64,000 bases of DNA from Tubiluchus corallicola. Taxonomy: Eukaryota; Priapulida; Priapulimorpha; Priapulimorphida; Tubiluchidae. The position numbers and the translations under genes were made by a program. The stretch is taken from positions 1-64,000 of the forward strand of contig JAQGDQ010000488.1 in assembly GCA_030141605.1 (NCBI GenBank), given 5' to 3'. The notes beneath the pieces were generated by a model. The model made no database searches. It was not told where the DNA came from and saw nothing but the letters and a program-made list of their open reading frames with translations. Below, in pieces: positions 42,860 through 55,782 of the stretch (within the stretch, counting starts at the first letter, position 1; each line of letters starts with the position of its first letter).

Positions 42860-45578
42860 TAGTTTCCTGGATTCGTGGACAGAATACGAAAAACAGCTGT
42901 AGACGTATTTTTACTAGACGATCTACACACGGTGTAACGAAAATTGTAGAAGGCATGAGTAAGTAAGTAAGAAAGTAAAAAATTTATTTGTCTCCGAATG
43001 TTACAAAATAAACATAAACAAAAGGTAAAAACTAAAGTAAAGACGGAAATGAGACGGGGTGGCGAAAAGACCAAGAGTCACCAAGTCAACCACCCCTATC
43101 CAAACTGAAGAAAATTAAGTGACCTGTCAAGTAAGGTTTGTACAAATGAAAATAATCAGCAACTTAATAAAATAAAAATAAATGAGGCAACAAGTTCAAA
43201 TGAGTTTAAATTTAGAAACAGTAAATAAGTTTGGCTATTCATCTGGATAAATTTAAATTAGCAAACAAAACGGAAAATTTAAACTCATCAAAAACAAAAC
43301 TAATAATTACATATAAATCAAGAACTCAAACCAACATTAGAAGCAAAAAAATGAAGCAATGTCAAGTCGTGAGTAAATCGAAATTATATAAACCTGACAA
43401 GTACAGACAAGGAAAATTATAATAATCAACATATAAAAAATAAAAAGCAAAAAAAGGAAATAATGATGAATAACTAGGGAGATATTAGTATAACGGATTC
43501 AGATGAGTTTATAAATAAGTGGCAACATAAATCAATGAATAGCAAATGGTATGAAACAATGTAAAAAAAACTAAAGCAATACCGAAGTGCGTCAATTGCA
43601 GATACATTGAACAAATTATAGCTCCAGGAAAAATAACTAAAGTGGGTCAGCGATAAACAACAAGAATAATGCTGAATGTTTTTTTCTTAGACTATGTGAA
43701 TATTCAGTGAAATAGATGTCGAACCGAAAGATAACTAAGAGATAAATTCGAAACTAAGAATACAATTTTTTTTCCTAAATCCATTAATTAACTGAATAGT
43801 TGCCGATTAAATAGAGGCGAAATTTTTTGTCTGGAGTGTGCAATGTTTGGCAAGCTAAAATTTCATGTGGGAGACTAATGAATTCATACTGTATATTACA
43901 ATAGTATTGGTTATTTAATACTTATTTTAGATTTAAATCAATGCATAAAGTACTACATAACAATAAATAAGTGATACAGATTATAAAACAATATACACAA
44001 GATAAAAAACTGCACAAGAGGAACAGAGGTTAGTTTACATAAAAAATGAAGCGGTTAGTAATGAATTCCAATATTGGAAGTTCAATGACTTATATCGAAT
44101 ACCTGTATCAGTTATGCTAGATAAAATCACATTACTGCTACTTGAAATTCTGTTTGTTAGGCTAAAAACACATTTGCGCAATAAGACCTAAAAATAATCA
44201 GTAACACTGTTTGTACAAATTATTGACGCATGCGTACCGTATTCATAATAAAAAAATCGGAGGGCAATATTGTACGAAGCGCGAAGTTTTGTAAGATTGC
44301 TATACAATAGCTATAGTTTACTGCAGCAAACAGTAGAGCGTACCATATATTTATACATAAATGTATAAATTATTAAAACACTACTTTTATGAAAAACTTT
44401 AATTTACAACTGTTTAAAAATATGTCCAAACGTTTCGACGGCAATTAGCCTACAATATAGAAAATTATGCACTAATTGTGTATTTACAAAAAAGCCAAAG
44501 CGAGTAAGTAAGTCATTTATTTATCACCTTTTGCACTAAATACAGGACATATAACAACAACATAATTTAGTAGACAATATATTTTACAAACTGTATAAAA
44601 AAGATCAAGCAACTTATGACCAATAATAGACCTCTAAAGTAATGAATAAAGAGACCTGTAGAAAATAAATAAATACAGCAACAGATGACTAAGTGTTTAC
44701 AGATAAAGATAATGGAACTGCTTCTTAAGTTCCCCCAAACCAAGTTTAACCAACTGTAGTAATGAAAACGAGCAGACTTAATTACCAACCCAAAAATATT
44801 CTGCGTTGTTGTCAACTGAGCGTCTCTCTTAACCCCCGGGTACATAATGTAACAGCTCAGCAGTATTGTCAGCCCTCAATAGGTACCAAGCAATGGGTGA
44901 ACATTGACCGTATTAGTTAGTTGGTTAGTGACCGAATTCGACCTGCAGGCCTTCGTGTACTATTGCAAGTGTCGATGGCAGCCGTGTTGTTGTTATACAC
45001 GGGTAGAAAGCTTGCAAAAACTCACAGTTTAACCCCATGCATTTTTCCAAATGTGCTTGTGCCAAAAAAGGAAATAAACGTAACTTGATCAAACTCGTTA
45101 ATAAAAGTCGTATAACCTGTTAAAACATTTAAATGCTTGTTATAGCTTTTGCGGCATTTGCAATTACAAATTTATTTATTAATTATTAGGCACAAAAACA
45201 AATATATTCATTTTATTAGTTTTAGATTTAGGTTAGATTAGATTTAGATTTATTTATTCATCCATTTAGCACATACAAAACTAAAAGTTATAAATTACAA
45301 ACTAACAATGCATTACAGAGCGTAGCAGAGAAACTAACTTATGAGCTATTCTCAACATGGATAAGTCTAAATTAATGACATAAACAACAACTAAAAAATA
45401 TGTTAAATGAAGCGAAGGAAACAGATGCGAGAAAATGATAATGGTGATATTAATGCTGGTGAATGACAATGGTGATGGTGATGATAATGATAATGAATTG
45501 ATGCTAATGGTGATAATGGGTCATGTTCGATGATGTAAACCAAGTTAGCCATTTTTGCAGTGTGTTACGAAAATTGTG
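42860..45578. other. Intergenic, LINE tails and A-rich DNA
   Basis: LINE 3'-tail remnants on the minus strand occur at about 42960-43080 (GTAAGTAAGTAAG tail, ATTTATTTG) and 44500-44850 (AGTAAGTAAGTCATTTATTT). The rest is A-rich. ATG/GAT repeats lie at 45440-45510. No gene found. Confidence 0.5.
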
Positions 45579-45579
45579 T

Positions 45580-47950
45580 TAAAATGTTGAACTATATAAA
45601 AAATATAAAGATGTGTTATTTTCAATTACAGAAATTGACTTATTAGGTCCATAGGACTCAAGAATTGATTTCTTAAGTTTACGTTTGAATATATGTTCTG
45701 ATTTAGCATTTTTTAGTTCTAGGCAAAGTTTATTCCATAGTAAAGGCCCTGTGAATGTTAAATGATGTCTGGCTGTGTTTATTCTGCAGTACTGCACTTT
45801 AAATTCATTTGACCTAGTACTACGAAACTTAACATTTAATTGAAATGGATTATTAAAAAATTGGATGTAATTTTTTAACTGTTTTATACATATATATACA
45901 TACGAGGTCAGAGTATTAAAATCTGTGCTGTTGGATAGTAAAATGATGGAACCAGCCAGTTTGAAAGCTGTTGATGTGTCATTAGAATTGCATCCGCAGG
46001 TAATTCGTTCCACAAGCACGGAAATGTGTTATAAAAGAAGGCACGCAGACAGGTCATTCTATTTTTGTTTAAAAGCATTCGACTATACATATGCTTGAGC
46101 TTGAAAATGTCCACTGGCTATCTAATTGGTGACGGAAGAAACCGTGAATTGCCTTATATCCAAATACAAGAGAGGATAGGTCCCTTTTGTGTTTGAGACT
46201 CATAATTTTGAGAGTTTGCAGGTGATTGTTGTAGTCAGTCAAGGTCTACGGTCTAGGAAGCACATGTAGCGTGTTGCCTTTACAGGCTGTACAGATTATA
46301 TTTTATGAATGCCACAGACAGTGTGGGGCGCTCAAACAAGGGCACTGTACTCCAGAATTGCTCGAACCATTAAATAATGTAATAGTCTGAAGTTTTCAGA
46401 ATCTAAACACGAACCCAAGCAGGCTCCTTGCTTGACTGCAGACATTGGATATGTGAAAGTTGCAGGTAAGGTTGTTTGACAGATATACTCCAAGTTGTTT
46501 ATAAGTTTGCACTTCCTTGATAACCTCACCATCAATAGTATAGTTACTGACATCAGGACCACAGTCTCTAGTTGTAATCATGAGCTCAGTTTTTGAGGCA
46601 TTAAGAGCTTGCTTGTTTGCTGTACACCTGTCGTGAACATTAAGAAGATCTGTCTGCAAAGAACATTCATCCTCAGAGCTCCTAATAACTTCATATAGAA
46701 TTGTATCATCAGCATATTGGTATAAATGCCTTTCGTACAAAATAACTTCTGACAAGTCATTAGCATACAAAACAAACAAAAGTGGGCTAAGAAGAGACTC
46801 TCTGGGCACACCGGAAGTAATAGGTACCCTGTTAGACTTACAGCCTTGATAAACAACCTGCTGATGTCTGTTATACAAAAAACTCGCAATCCATTTATGA
46901 ACATTACCACAATTGCCAAACGATCTTAATAGATCGAGCATTTTTTGTGCGAGATTGTGTCGAATGCCAGGTGATATCCAGAAAGATGGCATTGGTACAA
47001 GGTTGACTAGCAAAATCCAGGGACCTGCACCAATGATCTTCCAACAAGGAAAGTTGAACTTCACAGTTTCATCCTTTTAGGAAGCTAAATGAGTATTACT
47101 AATAATGCCAGCTGCATTTAAATAGTCATTTATGCCATTTACAACTACCTTTCCAATACCTTATCAATTGCACTAGTGACAGAGATGGCCAATAGCTGTC
47201 AAACAAACTAGAGTCCTTCCCACCTCCTTTATTATTGGAGTGACATTTGCTTCTTTCCAGATTTTGGGAAGGCGTCCAAGTGATAGCAATTCATTAAACA
47301 GCCTATAAAGGGGTGCAGCAAGGCTAGGTGCTCTGTCTTTGAAGATTCTATTTGGATAAATTACCAAAATACCTTAGGATCAGTCTGTGACTAGTGTAAA
47401 TGCACTAGTACATTTAAATGCTGTGAGCTGACTTGTTGATCTTCTGTTTAAGTAAGCAACTAAATCTATGAAGTCTAAGCATGTCATCTTAATCATTAAG
47501 ATACATTCATCATCTTAAGCATGTGAGATACACGTCTAAAATTTGACCTTTTTGTACATAATTTGGAGAGCTCACTAGAAACCCAATGATAATGCTTTGA
47601 CTTATCATGGACAGTCTTAGAAGCCACTGCTTCATGCAAACAAGCATTAAACAAATCAATCCATCGACCCTAAATCTAGTCAAAATTTGTGTTATTCACA
47701 TACCAAAAATCCCACATAACAAATGTCCTGATAACGTAGCAATGCACATCAGACTGAACCGTCACTAACACCGAACACGAGAGCATCATTAATCAGTATT
47801 CAAAAGACAAACTTGTGAGGCATGTGTTAGATGATATCAAGTTCAAATCTAATCTCCTCAACTTTCTGATAATATGCCATAATACTGTAGGCTGTGAGAA
47901 ACATACGAGGCTTCCACATTAGAATAATTAAGGACGGCTAGATTCTTAAC
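45580..47950 (-). mobile_element. Decayed non-LTR retrotransposon, linker to C-terminus
   Basis: Minus strand, in order: a linker (HYHWVSSELSKLC, about 47600), RT start (LGRLPKIWKEANVTPIIK, 47270), the RT core (GVPRESLLSPLLFVLYAND, then YADDTILYE at about 46715) and the C-terminal GPLLWNKLCLELKNA block (45770-45700). Frames are broken near 47160, 47070 and 46390. It resembles CR1/Jockey-type elements. Its 5' remnant ends about 440 bp upstream of the MTPN start codon. Confidence 0.88.
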
Positions 47951-48390
47951 TGATTGCAATTTGTCAACGTTTAAGCAATTCTTTATAATTATTGGTGCAA
48001 TATATTAATACTGTTTTTGTTCTATACTGTTATTCGTTGTGCTTGTGTCTCTCACTCTGTGTATAGCGAACAGTTGACTTTGCGATCAGAATCACATGCG
48101 ATGTCAGAAAATCTCAGAATTGTCTGCTCATCATCAAAATAGAGAGAGTCGTAACGAATAGCAGAAATCGCAAAACCGCCTTTCTCCGACTATAACTGCA
48201 AATTTAACTTTTTTGCGTAAACACGTGTTGAGTCTGGTTGAGTCACTGACTCACTGTTCGGTAACAAATTACTCACTGGTCAGCGTTAAGCGGTTCCTGA
48301 ATGTTTAGTATTGAAGGTTGATTTAATTATTTTCATGATTATAATATTCTTGTCATTTTTTAACGTTTTGTCGTTTGATACCAGTTAATC

Positions 48391-48459
48391 ATGAGTGAAT
48401 TTATATGGGCTCTAAAGAATGGTGATTTAGAGCAAGTGAAAGATTTTATTGAAGTAAAG
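48391..48459 (+). CDS. MTPN: MTPN exon 1
   Basis: It starts at the ATG 48391 and encodes 23 residues ending at AAG|GTATGT. It is too short to be seen as an ORF; recognised from the WALKNGDL block. Confidence 0.95.
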
Positions 48460-51400
48460 GTATGTGTACTCTTTTTTACTTATACGAGTTTCAATAATAA
48501 AATCGCAAATGACGACTGTTAAAGAAGGTTGCGTAATTATTCTGTTCAGTGTGATATATACAGTATTATAGCAAAAATAACTTTATGCTTGCTTGACGTA
48601 TCTATTTGTTCAGAAAAATCAACAGTACCGACTCAGTGTGGTATCACCGTAGACCCTGTGGGCTGTATGTTTATGATAACATGAAATTGAGACGGGTATT
48701 GCGGATTTTTCTAAAGAAAGAGATACTGTACGCGAAGCAAGCTAAAAGTTATTTTTAAACTGTTGTCTGTGCAGGTGACTATTAGTATTACTTATATTAG
48801 TATTACAAGGTGGTTAACTTTGGTAACTTTTAGTTTTTCGCCACCCTTTCACCAATCACTTGAACATCATTAACTCAGATAATTTATTCATTTAATAATC
48901 TTGTCACTTTGTATCATATTATTGTTTCATGCTCTGTGTTTTTCTTGTAAAAAAAGTGATAAATAAATTTACTTACTTACTAGGTGAGCGAACGTAGCTT
49001 AAAGCACTCCCAACAATAAATGTACGGTTGACTCACCTGGCCTAGTAATCTAGAGCTGTGTTTTGTGTTTCATTTGTGTTTTACGCTGTAGAAAATATAT
49101 CATAGGACCACAAGCGTCTGAAGACAATGACCTCGTACATGTATAAATGGTTGACATAAAAGCTTAATAGAAAAGAATTTCCACATAGGCGTATGTGCCG
49201 ATTTTTTCCTGTGACTGGAATGCATCTTCTCGCATTTACATTGTTTCTGGTGTTAGGGATGGATTCTGTTAAATTGACTAACTTTAAATCACATTTTGCT
49301 CAAACATGTTAGTTTTCTAAGTCAGGACTTAATGTAATGCTATTTGACACTGGCTATGAAGTATAATTCTTAATTAGCCCTAGTTCATAATCTATCATCA
49401 CTAGAAGCAAATTTGCTTTTCAGAACGTTAACGTAAGTGACGAAATCAGCGGACGTCCACCTATTCATTACGCGGCTGACTACGGGCAGAGAGACATCAT
49501 AGAATATTTACTGTCCAAGGGCGCTGATGTTAATGTATGTATTCTTTACATATTTTTTCTTTTCATCATCTGTTATCTCTTTTATTGCAGGCATAGCTAC
49601 CATTGTCATCGGGCACAAAGTACTGGTCCTGTAACAGTTGTGTGTGTGTGTGTTCTGGTTTGCTGTTATGTGTGGCATTTGCTGCATCGTATTGTTCGGT
49701 AGTGCGGATTATAAACCAAGCGATACTACAGATATTGCGGATGTTCCTTCACCATGGTTGCCAAAATTGCAGCATCGAGGTCCCGATTATTCTGGCTGTT
49801 GTCGGCTGCGTGTGGATGGTGGTGCAGTGCTATTGTTTCGAACAATGGTTCTGCACATGAGAGGTGACGTAATGGTTAAGCAGCCATTGCAAGACAGCAG
49901 CGGGAATGTTTTGCTGTGGAACGGAGAAATATTTGATGGTTTCTCTGTAGAAGATACGGCGTCTGATACTACAGTTCTCTTCAGTGAGTTACAAAAGTGT
50001 TACACAGATGATGAAGTGCTGGCTATATTTCAAGCGATTCGTGGCCCATGGGCTGTTGTCTATTACCAGGTTATGTCCAAAAAGTTGTGGTATGGAAGAG
50101 ACCGTTTTGGTCGCAGAAGCCTCTTATTTCATTACCCAGTTGATGATGATAGTCATTTTGTGTTAACATCCGTAGCATGTCAACCCAAGCATTCTTCCCA
50201 GACGACATTTGAGGAGTTACCAGCCGATGGTATGTACTGTCTTGATTTGGGTAAGTGTTGTGTAAACGATCGTGCAAGCTTTTTTACTTCTCTGCGCCTC
50301 TTTCCATGGAGCGATGCCAGCCATAATCACCTAGGAGATAATTTGCTGTTAGCAACCGAAATGCCAGCTATATGCCATGTGTTGTTATCACCTGTCGCTG
50401 CACTCAACACTAGAGCACCCGCTGAAGGAGACCTTAGTTATATTGCATCCGTTGTGTCGTCATTGCAGGAACTCAACAGTGGTGACTTGTACGATATCAT
50501 TGATGACGTATTTAGAGAGACTGCTTCACGTTTCATAGATGTTTTATCAGAATCTGTTAGGAAACGTGTGCATCTGTTGAACAGGAACAGAAAAACTGGC
50601 ATTTCGGTGCAGAATGATCAGTCAACTAATTCTGACATTTGCGACGTCCAATTATTACAAAATAAATTTTGCTTCAGATGTCATAATTTGTTAGGTGGAA
50701 AAGAGTTGTGCCCTGCAACAGTTGCAGTGCTATTTTCTGGAGGTATCGACTCCACTGTTATCGCTGTTTTAGCCGATTGCTTTGTTCCCGCAAGTGAACC
50801 AATTGATTTACTAAATGTCGCCTTTGAGCAAGCTTCAAATGTTGATGCACGAAAAAGTGCCGAAACTCGCGACAAGTTTGATGTACCAGATCGCTTAACG
50901 GGCCGTTTGGCAGTGGAAGAACTTCGAGCCATCAGTCCCCGAAGACAGTGGAACTTTATCGAAATAGATGTCACCAAAGAAGAGCTAAAAGAAAAAAGAA
51001 TGTCCGACATAAGCAATTTGGTATATCCTCTACAAACGGTGCTTGATGATAGCATTGGTTGTGCCAGTTGGTTTGCAGCTAGAGGCAAAGCATGTGATGT
51101 TGCAGGTGCATGCTACCATAGCACTGCAAGGGTTGTGTTAGTTGGAATGGGTGCCGACGAGCAGCTAGGTGGGTACTCGCGACATCGAAGCAAGTTTCTC
51201 GATAAAGGTTGGATTGGCTTGATAGATGAAGTGGACATGGAAGTCAAGCGAATTAGTTCTCGGAATCTGGGTCGTGACGACCGAGTCATTTGCGACCATG
51301 CAAAAGAAGCTAGATTTCCATTTTTGGATGAAGATGTTGTTTCGTTCCTTAACCAGCTTCCAATGTGGCATAAGATGATGCTGTCGTTACCACGCGGTTT

Positions 51401-54400
51401 GGGAGACAAGCTTCTATTAAGAATAGCGGCAGATAAACTGGGATTGAAAAGAGTTTGCCGTTTCCCGAAGCGAGCGATCCAGTTTGGATCAAGAATTGCT
51501 AAGCTGGAGAACAGTAAAGAAAAGGCAAGTGATCTGTGCACACGATTAAGCTGATATAGAAAATTTCACTCATGCAAGTCACTGTGCGCTTTGTTACTTG
51601 GTTCTCTCAAATAAGGTGAATAAATAATCAAAACAAATATTGCAAGGATAGCAACTGCTGATGGAGCTTTGAGACATCTTATTGAGGCTGAACTTAAACG
51701 AAATCGTTGCACATAGTCTTTTTGAATGGTTTGCGGATGTGCTAGAAACAATACAAAAATTCTGCATGATATACGTTTTGGTAAACACCTCTTATCTTTC
51801 ATTGTTTTGTTGGTATGAGTTGTTAGAGTGATTAGCATGTCAAAAAGCATCACATATACCAGGGGAGTGCAAACTGCGGCCCGTCGAGAGATCTTGTGTG
51901 GCCCGCGAAGAGGTTTGTCAACGTAATGAAAGTGCGGCCCACGCGATCCAGCTAAAGTCTGCGCCAATATCGCAAACATGGTGCGGGTAGTTTTTTCCTC
52001 TAGATCGGATGGCATTAACCCTTGCAAGACCGTTGTCACTTAATGTCACTGTCGGACATGACAAAATATATGGTTTTTAATATAAATTTTAATAACTTCT
52101 AAAACAGTTTCTTGAGTGTAGTAGTGCAGTAGTAATGATGTGCGCAAATTGGATGCAAAAAAAATCGTTATTAGGTCCTACTGTACTTGGCTCCTTGACC
52201 AAACTGCATGTGGCCAACAGGAATTCCGGGAATGTTTAATGAGGCCCGGCTAGTCAGATAATTTGCACACCCCTGACATATTCAAGGTTGAAAGCATTTG
52301 GCAGAGTTTATGATTCTGTGTTGTGGGCTGCTATTTTGGAAAGTTTCCATGCTAAGATTTCTTGCAATTTAGTGTAAATTCTGTTGATTTTATAAAGGCT
52401 TAGGCAGAAATCTTAAAAAGTTCGGAGGATATAGACGTATTATGTTTAAACAAAAGAGCAAAGCAAACACTATTGACTGTCATTAGAGCATGTAATCCAT
52501 TACTAATGCTTTCTTAGTGAGTTCTTAGATTCATTGGGACTTTCTTGTTTACAGATCTTCTTAGATTCGTTAGGTCTTATTCATCTTCTGGTCTACTTCA
52601 GTATTTTTTATCCTATCCATTGCTTCTGCAAGTGATTTTGTTAGTGTTTTTAGGCTTGTTGATTTGTTAACTAACTTGGCCATTATTCCAAAATAGAAAT
52701 TGTTTTTTTTGCAAAGCATAAAGGTTGTTCAACACTAACCGTGGTCAAAACTCAACCTGAAATCTTAATTCTGAACCTTTATTAAGCAAATTAACAGTAA
52801 CTTGAATTAGCCAAGGAAACAATGAACTGAGGAAACAGAGGCCTGAAAGTCATAATTTTCGATGAGATGGATCTCTTGTTAGAAGTGTAATTATTTAAAT
52901 AATTATTTTTGATTCATTATACATAAATACCTCATCATAAATTCGTAATTTTTTGTTGAATAGGATCTCTTGTTAGAAACAATTATTTATATAACTTTGT
53001 TTGATTCATTGTGCATATATACCTAACTTCGTCTTGTTGTGTACAGTCAGTCGCAGTTAAGAAACCTTTTTATTTTGAAACAGGCAGTGGACAAACATGG
53101 AATCAGTGTCTTGTTAGCAGCTATATGGGAAGGTCATACAGACTGTGTTAGATTTCTGATTGCTAAGGTGTGTATAAGTAAATACATTACTCCGTGTATC
53201 AGTATTACACTGTTGGTTATTCTGAGAATTCAGTTACACAGAGAAACTGTAGATATAATTCTAAATGCAAATTTGTGCTCAGGATGTAAAATGATTTACA
53301 TAAGGCTTTATATTGAAATCTTTGTTAACATAAAGGTTGCGTTCGTTCTAGTTCCTGTGCTATAAAATTTTTATTAACTTTAACTATGTAATTGCAAGTT
53401 TTAATTGTTATAATGAATTACGATGTAAATGAGCAACGTGAGATTAAAAGCTGCTGTAGTTATCATGCCTAATTTCTCGACCTAAAAGTACCACTCCATG
53501 GGTGCATAATGCGTGATCCAAAATGCATATTTAACAATTTGTATTTAAATGCGAGGCAGTGTTTGTATGTGTGCGTATAGGTGCAAAGGTATAACGAACA
53601 GGTGCAAGGTATTACACAACAAGCAGTTTTGCAGCCTGCTTAGATATATTATTGATCAATACACATTATTGATAATGACCACATAGAAACTAGATTAGTA
53701 GTATTTCTAATACACCACAAGTAATTATTTAACGTCCGCATTACATAAACAGCCATAAATTTACAATAGAGATGGGCGGGACAGATCTATCAGCCTAGGG
53801 CATCGTAAAGTCTTGATACACCCGTGCATGTGATTTGTATTTGCTTGAACGTGAGCGCTGTCGTCCAATACGCTTCGCGTGTTACGCACACATTGAATCC
53901 CACCTTAATCACTCCGCCGTTTTCGCCAATTTTCTTTTTATGCCTTTTATTTTTTTATAACTAGGCAGGGAAAATGACAATACCTGAACACTATATACAT
54001 GTCTCGTCTACTTAAGTTGAAGGATATGGGCCGAGAAGTGAATGTGCCGCAGCATCGGCGGTATTTTGGTTGGACAACCAGCTCTGATCCCCATTAAATT
54101 TATACTAAAAAAGTTCTGCATTTTAAAATGTGAAATTATTTCTTCATAAAGCTTTTTTGCAATTACAATAGTTTTAGTTTAAAATTTGAAAAAATACCTA
54201 TGCAACGAGCTTACAATATTTATTGCAGGGAGATAGCAACCATCATGCAGTATATTGCAGTTAGTTTGTAGAAAAAGTATGAAAGCATTGTATGGAAAAT
54301 ATAAGTACAACGTTGCTTTATTTTTATGGTTGCTTAACTGTGCGTAGAGTAGCTTTGGAGGACCGTAGTATAATGTAAGCAGTATAATGATGCCAAAGTG

Positions 54401-55227
54401 TTTCTGATAATTAAATAAAGGGGTAAAAACTTAATTAACGGCCGTCGAGCTCAATTAATGATGATGTCATAACGAAATATAAATTTCAGTAGCATAAACA
54501 TTCTGTGAGCATGTTGCATGTGTTTGCGAAAGTGAAAATTGAAGTACAGTGCTATTGCCCTATTGTACAACATTCAGTGTGTCACACAAAAACTCTGCAA
54601 ATTTTAAGTTAAAGAATTAAAATTTCAAGTTTACTGCTGTGTTCATGCATGGGCTCTCAAACGGGTGCACTACATCACAACTGTACACATCTCAACTGAG
54701 AGGTACAGCACCTGTCTTTTGTGCTATGTTTTTGAGATGCATGCACTAGTACCCATCTAACTAGCAAATGGCAAAATGCATGTAACAGCAAAAACTAGCC
54801 CCGCAAAGGTTTCGTAAGTAATAATTCTTTCATACAAGTTATTCTTATGTGGGTTTGCTTTCAATATTTTGTAGATTGGATTATTTTGAGCAATAGTTTA
54901 AGACTGAGTCTGATTTTCTTTTAAATGCACTTGTCTTTAATGTCTTTTATTTGCACTAGAGCATTGAAATGAGAAGACGCTTATAAATAATACAGCATGT
55001 GCAAATTTCTACACCAATCGAAATGTAATTTGCGTTAAAATAAAAACTAATGACTTTTGATACTGATAATGCTAATTTTACTAATGAAATTTTTCAGACT
55101 GGAACGCAGAAGATTAATTCCTCATATTTTTATTTGCTAGGGTGCTAAAAGGGAAGGCAAAGCTCCGGATGGGACGTCGTATTTGGATTGTGCGGAAAAA
55201 CAAGAAATTAAAGACTTGCTCAAATAA
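48391..55227 (+). CDS. MTPN: MTPN, myotrophin (V-1), four coding exons
   Basis: Exons: 48391-48459, 49424-49534, 53084-53167 and 55141-55227. All are GT-AG and all junctions are phase 0. The product is 116 residues; vertebrate myotrophin has 118 and starts with a near-identical WALKNGDL block. Seen: [20 protein letters not shown]; an ankyrin repeat [20 protein letters not shown] with KGADVN; a second repeat [20 protein letters not shown]; and [20 protein letters not shown] with LLK at the end. Myotrophin is a small cytosolic ankyrin protein that binds actin capping protein and blocks barbed-end capping. Intron 2 (3.5 kb) contains the whole ASNSD1 gene. AATAAA overlaps the stop codon. No motif oddities. 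Confidence 0.95.
49424..49534 (+). CDS. MTPN: MTPN exon 2, first ankyrin repeat
   Basis: The acceptor TTGCTTTTCAG is followed by [19 protein letters not shown] and, at the end, SKGADVN; the donor is AAT|GTATGT. It has the ankyrin motif PxHYAAxxG..(D)IIEYLLxxGAxxN. Confidence 0.95.
49638..49653. repeat. (TG)n tract directly before the ASNSD1 start
   Basis: A short TG microsatellite ends 14 bp before the ASNSD1 ATG. It follows acceptor-like sites CTTTTATTGCAG (ending 49590) and CTGTAACAG (ending 49637). Confidence 0.8.
49668..51554 (+). CDS. ASNSD1: ASNSD1, asparagine synthetase domain-containing protein 1 (single exon)
   Basis: The protein is 628 residues; the human one is about 643. The start is the ATG of MCGICC at 49668: Cys2 would become the class II glutamine amidotransferase nucleophile after Met removal; further upstream in-frame codons are not ATG. 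N-terminal amidotransferase-like domain: HRGPD (36-40), WNGEIFDG (84-91), DRFGRRSL (145-152). C-terminal asparagine-synthase domain: ATP-pyrophosphatase loop SGGIDS (357-362), [16 protein letters not shown] (492-507), [10 protein letters not shown] (548-557) and a closing [13 protein letters not shown]. All key motifs look intact. Its biochemical activity is not well established in any animal. It lies wholly within MTPN intron 2 on the same strand, 133 bp after MTPN exon 2. A lack of introns is compatible with a compact or retroposed origin. Confidence 0.96.
   Translation: MCGICCIVLFGSADYKPSDTTDIADVPSPWLPKLQHRGPDYSGCCRLRVDGGAVLLFRTMVLHMRGDVMVKQPLQDSSGNVLLWNGEIFDGFSVEDTASDTTVLFSELQKCYTDDEVLAIFQAIRGPWAVVYYQVMSKKLWYGRDRFGRRSLLFHYPVDDDSHFVLTSVACQPKHSSQTTFEELPADGMYCLDLGKCCVNDRASFFTSLRLFPWSDASHNHLGDNLLLATEMPAICHVLLSPVAALNTRAPAEGDLSYIASVVSSLQELNSGDLYDIIDDVFRETASRFIDVLSESVRKRVHLLNRNRKTGISVQNDQSTNSDICDVQLLQNKFCFRCHNLLGGKELCPATVAVLFSGGIDSTVIAVLADCFVPASEPIDLLNVAFEQASNVDARKSAETRDKFDVPDRLTGRLAVEELRAISPRRQWNFIEIDVTKEELKEKRMSDISNLVYPLQTVLDDSIGCASWFAARGKACDVAGACYHSTARVVLVGMGADEQLGGYSRHRSKFLDKGWIGLIDEVDMEVKRISSRNLGRDDRVICDHAKEARFPFLDEDVVSFLNQLPMWHKMMLSLPRGLGDKLLLRIAADKLGLKRVCRFPKRAIQFGSRIAKLENSKEKASDLCTRLS
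51620..51625 (+). promoter_or_regulatory. Likely polyadenylation signal of ASNSD1
   Basis: AATAAA lies 66 bp after the ASNSD1 stop codon. Using it would end ASNSD1 transcripts within MTPN intron 2; MTPN transcripts must read past it. Confidence 0.55.
51860..52275 (-). mobile_element. Non-autonomous hAT element, family H1, copy 3
   Basis: CAGGGGAGTGCAAAC to TTTGCACACCCCTG, with 7-of-8-bp flanks ACATATAC and ACATATTC. Orientation is inverse to the copy at 3976. It is 305 bp downstream of the ASNSD1 stop, within MTPN intron 2. The 157-codon minus frame here is an artefact. Confidence 0.9.
53084..53167 (+). CDS. MTPN: MTPN exon 3, second ankyrin repeat
   Basis: The acceptor TTGAAACAG is followed by [20 protein letters not shown] and CVRFLIAK; the donor is AAG|GTGTGT. 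The DKHxI..LL.A..EGH pattern matches the second repeat of myotrophin. Confidence 0.95.
53168..55140. other. MTPN intron 3
   Basis: Unique-looking AT-rich intron with no recognised element or gene. Confidence 0.5.
55141..55227 (+). CDS. MTPN: MTPN exon 4 (terminal)
   Basis: The acceptor TTTTTATTTGCTAG is followed by [20 protein letters not shown] and QEIKDLLK, with stop TAA at 55225-55227. It matches the GPDGLTAFEA..IKALLQ end of vertebrate myotrophin. Confidence 0.94.
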   Translation, partial: GAKREGKAPDGTSYLDCAEKQEIKDLLK

Positions 55228-55782
55228 AAAAGTTTGCCAGAAATGTTCTCTTCAAGAAATTTTGGAATAAGATCTACATAATCTCGAGTCATTTAAGCCT
55301 ACCTTATCGGTACTATGCAAGCTAGCCATTTCGACCGTCGTTGGCATAAATGACTGGCCAGTATATTTTATTTTGATTTCATAGGCACAGTATTACAATT
55401 ACGACATCTGGTGACGTGTTTTGGTGATTGGAATATGGTTAATTGGCTTAAGTTATCTTCTGGTAATGGTTGCTTTGTAATCATGTAACCCAGTACACTT
55501 CCAGTCATTTCAGCAAAGGGTTGGGCGCTCTATGTACATCTCCATTTCAAAGTTCTTCATATCTTTGCCGTGTCACTGGCTGGCTGTGTCATCTATTTAT
55601 ATCCTAGTCATCTTGCTCTAGTTACAGACTTCACGTGTAAGCCTCGTTTTAGAGTTACTGGGGGTTGTTGACTTTATTAACTTGTTAATCATGATAAACA
55701 AAGTAAATTCCTTGAAGTGGTTGATTTTTTTTCCTCCAATCAAAATTCACTTTTGAACATGGGCATTTTTGTAATGCATGTA

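Noticed and set aside
49638-49667. Ten-residue longer ASNSD1 start
   Set aside because: The upstream codons are translated from TTG/TG repeats; ASNSD1 and all class II amidotransferases need Cys directly after the initiator Met, which the 49668 ATG provides.
51566-52039. 157-codon minus-strand ORF after ASNSD1
   Set aside because: Much of it is the hAT MITE; no family match.
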